From NCBI GenBank assembly GCA_021848825.1, contig JAJZTQ010000002.1:69129-133128 (forward strand): a stretch of DNA of 64,000 nt, written 5' to 3'. The translations under genes were made by a program, and so were the position numbers. Shown here in pieces: positions 55,275 through 64,000 of the stretch (the first letter of the stretch is position 1; each line of letters begins with the position of its first letter). The stretch is from Pseudomonadota bacterium. Lineage in GTDB: Bacteria > Pseudomonadota > Gammaproteobacteria > Burkholderiales > JABEVD01. The notes under the pieces are model-generated. The model had not been told where the DNA came from and ran no database searches. It saw only the letters and a program-made list of their open reading frames with translations.

Positions 55275-57693
55275 GCTGAGGCTCTCTTTTCGCCTTCTGC
55301 TCAGGGACCTGAGATCGGGAGAACTCGCCCTGCTGCTCGTGGCGACATTCATTGCCGTTTCGGCCATGACGACAGTCGGCTTCTTTTCGGAGAGGGTGGA
55401 GCATGCATTGGAAGGGCAGGCCGGAAGGCTGCTTGGCGCCGATCTCGTCCTCGATTCCGATCATCCGCCCGATCCCGCATTTCGAGCCGAAGCCGCAAAA
55501 AAAGGGCTTTCCGTCACCGATTCGGTGAAATTCCCCAGCATGGTGAGCGCTGCGCAAGGGAGCGTTCTGGCCGAGATCAAGGCGGTGGACCAGGGATATC
55601 CGCTCAGGGGGAAATTCGTCCTTTCCGACGCATCGAAGGGCATTCCCCCGAGAGGCACGGTCTGGGTTGACAGGAAGCTGCAGGTGAGACTGGGTATCGA
55701 GCCTGGCAGCCAGATCGAAATAGGGGATGCCGAATTCAGGGTTGCGGGGATCATCCTGGAAGAGCCTGAAGCGGCCTTTACCTTCATGAGCCTCGGGCCC
55801 GGGCTCGTCATGAACATCTCGGACCTTCCCTCGACCGGGCTCGTCAGGGAAGGAAGCAGGGTTCATTACCTGCTTTATTTCGCAGGAAATCCATCGAAAA
55901 TAGAAGCTTACAGGAGATGGGCCAGATTCGGCGTCGGACGGGGGCAGAGGATAGCGGATGCCCGGGAAGGAAGCCCGCAATTGAAGGACATGCTCGACAA
56001 TTCGAAAGTGTTCCTGCGGATGACCGCGCTTTTCAGCGTCGTGCTTTCGGCAGTCGCTGTTTCGCTTGTCGTCAGGCGCTTCTTCGATCGCCATCTGGAC
56101 GGCTGCGCTGTCATGAGGGTGATGGGCGCCACGAGCCTTCGCCTTTTCAGGATCTTCCTCTATGAATTCTCGATGCTGGGCATGGCAGCCGGCATCCTGG
56201 GCGCACTGGCGGGTTTTCTTGCCCAGAAATGGCTCGCATCCCTCCTCTCTGGCGTCATCCCCTACGATCTTCCGGCCCCTTCCATTTTCCCCGCCTTGGC
56301 AGGAGTGGCTTCAGGGCTCCTTCTTCTTCTGGGCTTTGCGCTTCCCATCGTGAGGGCCCTTTCGAAGGTGCCAGCCCTTCGCGTCATCAGGCGGGAAATG
56401 ATCCTGCCAAAGGGGGGCTATGCGTTCGGACTCATTGCGCTGCTTTTCCTTTTCCTGTGGCAGGCGGACAGCGTGAAGCTGGGGCTTGTCGTATTCGGCG
56501 GATTCTGCTTCATGCTCCTTTTTTCCGCATCTGCCGTTCGCTTCCTCTTGGGCAGGCTGAAGGGGGGCGGAGTGGCGCTTTCGGGTCTGAGGAGAAGAAG
56601 CGCTTCGAGCGCAGTGCAGATCGTCGCATTCGGGATGGGCCTGATGGCGCTTCTTTCCCTCACGCTCGTCAAGGCCGATCTTTTCCGCAAATGGCAGGAA
56701 ACGATTCCGCCTCATGCGCCGAACCGGTTTATCCTCAACATCCAGCAGGATGAAATAGCTTCCCTCTCCGAATATCTGCGGAAAAACGAAATGAAGGTTC
56801 CCGACTTTTATCCCATGGTGAGGGGAAGGCTGGTCGCGATAAACGGAAAGTCGGTTTCATCCGGGAATTACGACAGTTCGCGCGCCAGGCGCCTGGTCGA
56901 TAGGGAATTCAACCTTTCATGGGCGGAAAATCAGGAAAACGAAGTCGTCTCGGGGAAATGGTGGGGTGAAGAGGCAAAAGGAAAGCCCTTTTTCTCAGTC
57001 GAGGAAGGGCTGGCGAAGACGCTTTCGATAGGAATGGGGGATGTCCTGACCTTCGAGATTGCCGGGAACCGTTTGACAGGCAAGGTGACGAACATGAGGA
57101 AAGTGGACTGGAATTCATTCAGGGTCAATTTCTTCGTGCTCACGCCGCCTGGCGTGCTGCAAGCCTATCCGACGAGCTACATCACGAGCTTCTACATTCC
57201 GGCTAGGGATTTCGGGAAGATGAGCGCGCTTTCCAAGGCCTTTCCGACCCTTCTCGTCATCGACGTTTCTGCGCTGATCGGGAAGATGAGGAACATGATG
57301 GACAATGCCCTGAAAGCGGTCGAATTCCTTTTCTATTTCAGCGTGATTGCGGGAATCGCCGTGCTTTCCGCGGCATTTTCTTCCACCCAGGACGAAAGGA
57401 TGAAGGAAGGGGCGATCTTGCGCACGCTGGGGGCGAGCAGGCGTCAGATCGTCTCGGCGCATCTTCTGGAATTCCTGATGCTGGGCGGGCTCTCGGGGCT
57501 TTTCGGTGCGATCGGGGCGACGGGGCTGGGCTATGCCGTAGCGAAAAAGCTGCTCGATCAGTCCTTTTCGTTCGATCCCTGGGTTGCGGCTGCAGGCATC
57601 CTTGCGGGCGCGATCGTCATCCCGCTGACGGGGTTCTTCTGGACGAGGAAGGTGCTCAACACGCCGCCTTCAAGGGTATTGCGCGAGAGTTGA
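55267..57693 (+). CDS. ybbP: ABC transporter permease YbbP (FtsX-like)
   Basis: An 808-residue membrane protein with two FtsX/MacB-type permease halves (about residues 240-370 and 690-800), a long periplasmic domain and extra helices between, the YbbP layout. The only suitable start is TTG 55267 with GGGGGAAAGGA immediately upstream; the nearby ATG is out of frame. It is coupled to ybbA. Confidence 0.92.
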   Translation: MNELRLSFRLLLRDLRSGELALLLVATFIAVSAMTTVGFFSERVEHALEGQAGRLLGADLVLDSDHPPDPAFRAEAAKKGLSVTDSVKFPSMVSAAQGSVLAEIKAVDQGYPLRGKFVLSDASKGIPPRGTVWVDRKLQVRLGIEPGSQIEIGDAEFRVAGIILEEPEAAFTFMSLGPGLVMNISDLPSTGLVREGSRVHYLLYFAGNPSKIEAYRRWARFGVGRGQRIADAREGSPQLKDMLDNSKVFLRMTALFSVVLSAVAVSLVVRRFFDRHLDGCAVMRVMGATSLRLFRIFLYEFSMLGMAAGILGALAGFLAQKWLASLLSGVIPYDLPAPSIFPALAGVASGLLLLLGFALPIVRALSKVPALRVIRREMILPKGGYAFGLIALLFLFLWQADSVKLGLVVFGGFCFMLLFSASAVRFLLGRLKGGGVALSGLRRRSASSAVQIVAFGMGLMALLSLTLVKADLFRKWQETIPPHAPNRFILNIQQDEIASLSEYLRKNEMKVPDFYPMVRGRLVAINGKSVSSGNYDSSRARRLVDREFNLSWAENQENEVVSGKWWGEEAKGKPFFSVEEGLAKTLSIGMGDVLTFEIAGNRLTGKVTNMRKVDWNSFRVNFFVLTPPGVLQAYPTSYITSFYIPARDFGKMSALSKAFPTLLVIDVSALIGKMRNMMDNALKAVEFLFYFSVIAGIAVLSAAFSSTQDERMKEGAILRTLGASRRQIVSAHLLEFLMLGGLSGLFGAIGATGLGYAVAKKLLDQSFSFDPWVAAAGILAGAIVIPLTGFFWTRKVLNTPPSRVLRES

Positions 57694-57696
57694 TGA

Positions 57697-58179
57697 TCAG
57701 CCTCTTTTCAGCAGGACGAGCAAAGCCCCGCCTCCTCCTTCATTCGATTTCGCCTCGCAGAATGCGAGCACTTCAGGGATCTGGACGAGCCAGTTTCTGA
57801 CGGCTGTCCTGAGTATGCCTTTTCCCTTGCCGTGAATGATGCGAAGAACCCGCATCCCCCTCGATGATTCGAGAAAGGAAAGCAGCATCTTCTTCGCCTC
57901 GCTCGCCGTCATGCCGTGAAGATCGATTTCTCCCTCGATCGGAAAGTCTCCCCGCTTGAGCTTCTTCAGGTGTTTCGACAGTCCTGATCTTGCAAAGGCG
58001 GTTTCTTCTTCAGGAAAAGAGATATGGTCTGAAAGGGCGTCAGCAAAGGATTCCTCATTCCGGACAGCGCTTCTCTCGGGACGGGGTTTCTTCCCGGTTT
58101 CGGCGCGCGCTTTCGCCTTGAGGGGCTGCGCCCCTTCGACCGCATCCAGGAAGAGCTTCCTGTCCGAATCCCCGCTCAT
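57697..58179 (-). CDS. Smr-domain protein (SmrA/YdaL type)
   Basis: The protein has 160 residues. The C-terminal 85 residues are a Smr domain with DLHGMTASEAKKML and the catalytic-loop HGKGKGILRTAVRNWL, the small MutS2-related nuclease family acting on RNA or stalled ribosome mRNA. The N-terminal part is charged and variable. The start (MSGDSDRK, 58179) is 4 bases beyond the trxB stop, so translation is probably coupled. Confidence 0.9.
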   Translation of the reverse strand: MSGDSDRKLFLDAVEGAQPLKAKARAETGKKPRPERSAVRNEESFADALSDHISFPEEETAFARSGLSKHLKKLKRGDFPIEGEIDLHGMTASEAKKMLLSFLESSRGMRVLRIIHGKGKGILRTAVRNWLVQIPEVLAFCEAKSNEGGGGALLVLLKRG

Positions 58180-58183
58180 CTCA

Positions 58184-61517
<3,334 letters not shown>

Positions 61518-61521
<4 letters not shown>

Positions 61522-62126
61522 TCAGATTCTTTTTGGCGATGGGTCTTCTTTTTTCAATGGAAGCGCATGCTTCCGCTGTCGAAAAACTCAAGGACTTCGT
61601 GAGCAGTGCGCATTCTCTCAAGGCGCACTTCGTCCAGTCAGTCTACAACAGCAAGATGGACCAGACCCAGGAGTCGAGTGGAGAGATGATGTTCTCCCGC
61701 CCGGGAAAATTCAGGTGGACATACGAAAAACCCTATGCCCAGCTGATCGTCGGGGACGGCAGGAAGCTCTGGACCTATGACGAGGATCTCAATCAGGTGA
61801 CGGTCAGACGGCTCGACAATGCCCTGGGAAGCAGCCCTGCCGCATTGCTTGCAGGGGACAATGAGATACAGAAAGGCTTCGATCTCTCTGAGGGTGGAAC
61901 GAAGGAAGGCCTCGAATGGCTGGATGCGATGCCCAAGGGAAAGGAGAGCAATTTCCAGAAAATCAGGATGGGATTTTCAGGGAATCTCCTTGCCGTCATG
62001 GTGCTCAAGGATTATTTCGGCCAGGTCACCGTCATCCATTTCACGAAAATGGAAGTGAACCCGAAGATCCCTGCAAAATCATTCGAATTCTCTCCGCCCA
62101 AGGGAGCGGACGTGATCGGTGAGTGA
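61518..62126 (+). CDS. lolA: Outer-membrane lipoprotein carrier protein LolA
   Basis: A 202-residue periplasmic chaperone with a signal peptide (residues 1-19, ending AHASA). The hydrophobic-cavity beta sheet is recognisable ([45 protein letters not shown]). It moves lipoproteins from LolCDE to LolB. It overlaps ftsK and rarA by 4 and 8 bases. Confidence 0.95.
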
Positions 62127-63423
62127 CCTTTTTTCAATCGAGCCTTCCGCGCCGCTTGCAGAGGCCCTGAGGCCGAAAACGGTCGGGGAGATGGTGGGCC
62201 AATCCCATCTCCTCGGAGAAGGCAAGCCCTTGAGGCTCGCATTCGAGGCGAAAAAGCTCCATTCGATGATATTGTGGGGGCCGCCGGGGGTCGGAAAGAC
62301 GACCATCGCTCGCCTGACCGCGAATGCGTTCGGATGCGAATTCATCGCGCTTTCGGCGGTATTCTCTGGCGTCAAGGACATCAGGGCAGCCGTGTCCATG
62401 GCCGAGCAGAATCTTGCTCTGGGCAGGAAGACCATCCTTTTCGTCGACGAGATACACCGGTTCAACAAGGCGCAGCAGGATGCGCTCCTGCCCTTCCTCG
62501 AATCGGGTCTCGTGACCTTCATAGGCGCGACGACGGAGAATCCTTCGTTCGAGGTGAATTCCGCTCTCCTTTCCAGGGCGCAGGTCTACGTATTGAAATC
62601 GCTTTCGGAAGAAGACCTGAGGCTTCTTTTCGAGCGTGCAAAGAAGCAGGCTCTTTCGCATCTTGATTTCGACGAAAAGGCCGTGGATCTGCTGGTAGGC
62701 TATGCAGACGGGGATGCAAGGCGCCTGCTGAATCTTCTCGAGCAGCTCGATACCGCATCGCGCGCCTCGGGGACCGAAAAAATCACGCCCGAATTCGTGG
62801 AGAATGCGCTGATGCTCAACGCCAGGCGGTTCGACAAGGGCGGGGATTATTTCTATGACCAGATCTCCGCGCTTCACAAGTCCGTTCGCGGATCGAACCC
62901 GGATGCGTCCCTCTACTGGCTGTGCAGGATGCTCGACGGGGGGGCTGATCCGAAATATCTCGCCAGAAGAATCATCAGGATGGCATGGGAAGACATCGGG
63001 TTGGCGGATCCCAGGGCCCTGCAGATCGTCAACGACGCGGCCGAGACTTACGAGCGTCTGGGTTCTCCGGAAGGGGAGCTCGCGCTTGCCCAGGCTGTGA
63101 TCTATCTCGCCGTCTCGCCGAAAAGCAATGCGGGCTATCTTGCCTACAACCAGGCCATGGCTTTCGTGAAACAGGACAGGAGCCGCGAAGTGCCTGTTCA
63201 TCTGAGGAATGCGCCGACAAGGCTGATGAAGGAACTAGGATACGGGCATGAATACCGGTATGCGCACGACGAGCCGGAAGCCTATGCGGCAGGGGAGACC
63301 TATTTCCCCGAAGGCCTCTCCCCTTCATGGTACAAGCCGACCGATCGAGGGATGGAAGGAAAGATAGCGGATAAGCTCGAACATTTGAAGGAACTAGACA
63401 GGCTTGCGAAGAAGAAGGATTGA
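62119..63423 (+). CDS. rarA: Replication-associated recombination protein A
   Basis: A 434-residue AAA+ protein (MgsA/RarA). Walker A is GPPGVGKTTIARL, Walker B is LFVDEIHRFNKAQQDALLP, and sensor 1 is IGATTENPSFEVNSAL. It works at blocked replication forks. The start is GTG 62119, inside lolA. In many proteobacteria serS follows, but here it does not. Confidence 0.96.
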   Translation: MSDLFSIEPSAPLAEALRPKTVGEMVGQSHLLGEGKPLRLAFEAKKLHSMILWGPPGVGKTTIARLTANAFGCEFIALSAVFSGVKDIRAAVSMAEQNLALGRKTILFVDEIHRFNKAQQDALLPFLESGLVTFIGATTENPSFEVNSALLSRAQVYVLKSLSEEDLRLLFERAKKQALSHLDFDEKAVDLLVGYADGDARRLLNLLEQLDTASRASGTEKITPEFVENALMLNARRFDKGGDYFYDQISALHKSVRGSNPDASLYWLCRMLDGGADPKYLARRIIRMAWEDIGLADPRALQIVNDAAETYERLGSPEGELALAQAVIYLAVSPKSNAGYLAYNQAMAFVKQDRSREVPVHLRNAPTRLMKELGYGHEYRYAHDEPEAYAAGETYFPEGLSPSWYKPTDRGMEGKIADKLEHLKELDRLAKKKD

Positions 63424-63542
63424 CCCACTTGAATCTTGGAGCGGCCGGATCCAAAATCGATTCGTGTCTCTTTCATCCTGCTTCCAGAACCGCCAGCCCC
63501 GCTTTTCTGCAGAGCGTTGTAGTTGAAAATCTTAAGGCCCTA

Positions 63543-64000
63543 ATGCGCTCCGCACTAGAAATTACTTGGGTATTCAGTCCGAAGGATTTGTTCGAGGAGC
63601 AGTTTTCCGCTGTATGGGAAAATTGCGTGGTTACGATCGGCGAAGGAAAAATAGTAGCTGCTATACCCTTTGACTCTGTCGGGATCGATCCAGCGTTGCG
63701 AGCAAAGGTTGAGAGAAAAGTCACCAGTCTCTTCCTCGGCGTTCAAGTCGTGTCACATGTCCTTTACGAACTATCGCGCCCCGAGGTTGTTATACTTCAT
63801 GAAGATGGATCCAGGGAACTAATCATCGAATGTGTACCCCAACCTGTGCGAGTCAAGGGTTGTCCGGCCGATATCCGCTGTACTGAAGCCGATGGTGCCG
63901 TCGTCGATACCCGGCGGGAACGCATAGATCGCAAGATAAGGCTGAGTCGACTCTCCGCAGACTGGGCCTCCAATGATGATACGCTAATTCGAATGCTCCG
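63543..64000 (+). CDS. Unrecognised protein, 5' part (runs off the window)
   Basis: The frame is open from before 63429 to the window end. ATG 63543 is my choice (MRSALEITWVFSPKDLFEEQF). At least 152 residues are visible. They look like a real protein: mixed alpha/beta composition and no stop in 190 codons. The C-terminal visible part reads DTRRERIDRKIRLSRLSADWAS. I do not recognise the family. Codons ATA, CTA and GTA are more frequent than in the neighbours, which suggests acquired DNA. No ribosome site is obvious before the ATG. Confidence 0.65.
   Translation, partial: MRSALEITWVFSPKDLFEEQFSAVWENCVVTIGEGKIVAAIPFDSVGIDPALRAKVERKVTSLFLGVQVVSHVLYELSRPEVVILHEDGSRELIIECVPQPVRVKGCPADIRCTEADGAVVDTRRERIDRKIRLSRLSADWASNDDTLIRML

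Overview
The window reads as chromosomal DNA of a betaproteobacterium, probably of the Nitrosomonadales/Gallionellales type. The lineage is inferred from gene families and gene order, not from a marker gene: ftsK-lolA-rarA with a 765-residue FtsK, nadE next to glnB, a RegB/RegA redox two-component pair, a PEP-CTERM surface protein and a sigma-54 pilin promoter. Nearly the whole window is coding. There is one tRNA, and no rRNA, CRISPR array or insertion sequence was seen. Housekeeping genes alternate with signalling genes.

Region 1 (1-8.1 kb) is a surface and signalling block. It holds the end of a cellulose-export gene (bcsC), a STAS protein coupled to an RsbW-kinase/cNMP-domain/PP2C-phosphatase fusion, a YihY-type membrane protein carrying its own cNMP domain, a second paralogous STAS protein and a GAF/HD-GYP protein. 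The layout recalls the SypA/SypE partner switch that controls biofilm in Vibrio. Region 2 (8.1-10.3 kb) is pilA behind a consensus sigma-54 promoter, followed by a GT-C-like membrane protein with TPRs, a candidate pilin glycosyltransferase.

Region 3 (10.3-33.7 kb) contains a PEBP protein, dnaE with a coupled WbuC-type cupin, a multi-PAS/GAF/GGDEF/EAL protein, dacB-bioA, a J-like membrane protein with hslVU, a flavin oxidase, a newly read 33-residue membrane peptide, a PA0069-type radical SAM protein, a PilZ protein, regBA divergent from a PCuAC copper chaperone, thiSG, tRNA-Gly(CCC) with mutY, and parC. Region 4 (33.7-36.1 kb) is a repeat-rich PEP-CTERM protein behind a second sigma-54 promoter, with an overlapping GNAT gene. 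The two sigma-54 promoters in the window both carry upstream arrays of three alternating TGACG/CGTCA half-sites at exact 10-bp spacing. This suggests one enhancer-binding protein controls both pilin and PEP-CTERM protein.

Region 5 (36.1-48.3 kb) holds a YfcG-type GST, an RND efflux operon (pump, adaptor, outer-membrane channel), prfC-parE and nadE-glnB. Region 6 (48.3-54.0 kb) is a periplasmic redox-repair and stress block: HDOD protein, MXKDX-repeat protein, and the operon dipZ - HD-GYP/zinc ribbon - msrA, divergent from an ECF sigma factor and its NrsF-type anti-sigma gene. A perfect TGTAACC-N16-CGAA element, the Caulobacter sigma-F type motif, points into the dipZ operon. Region 7 (54.0-64 kb) is tesA/ybbA-ybbP, smr-trxB, ftsK-lolA-rarA, and then a partial unrecognised gene with more A/T-ending codons where serS is often found.
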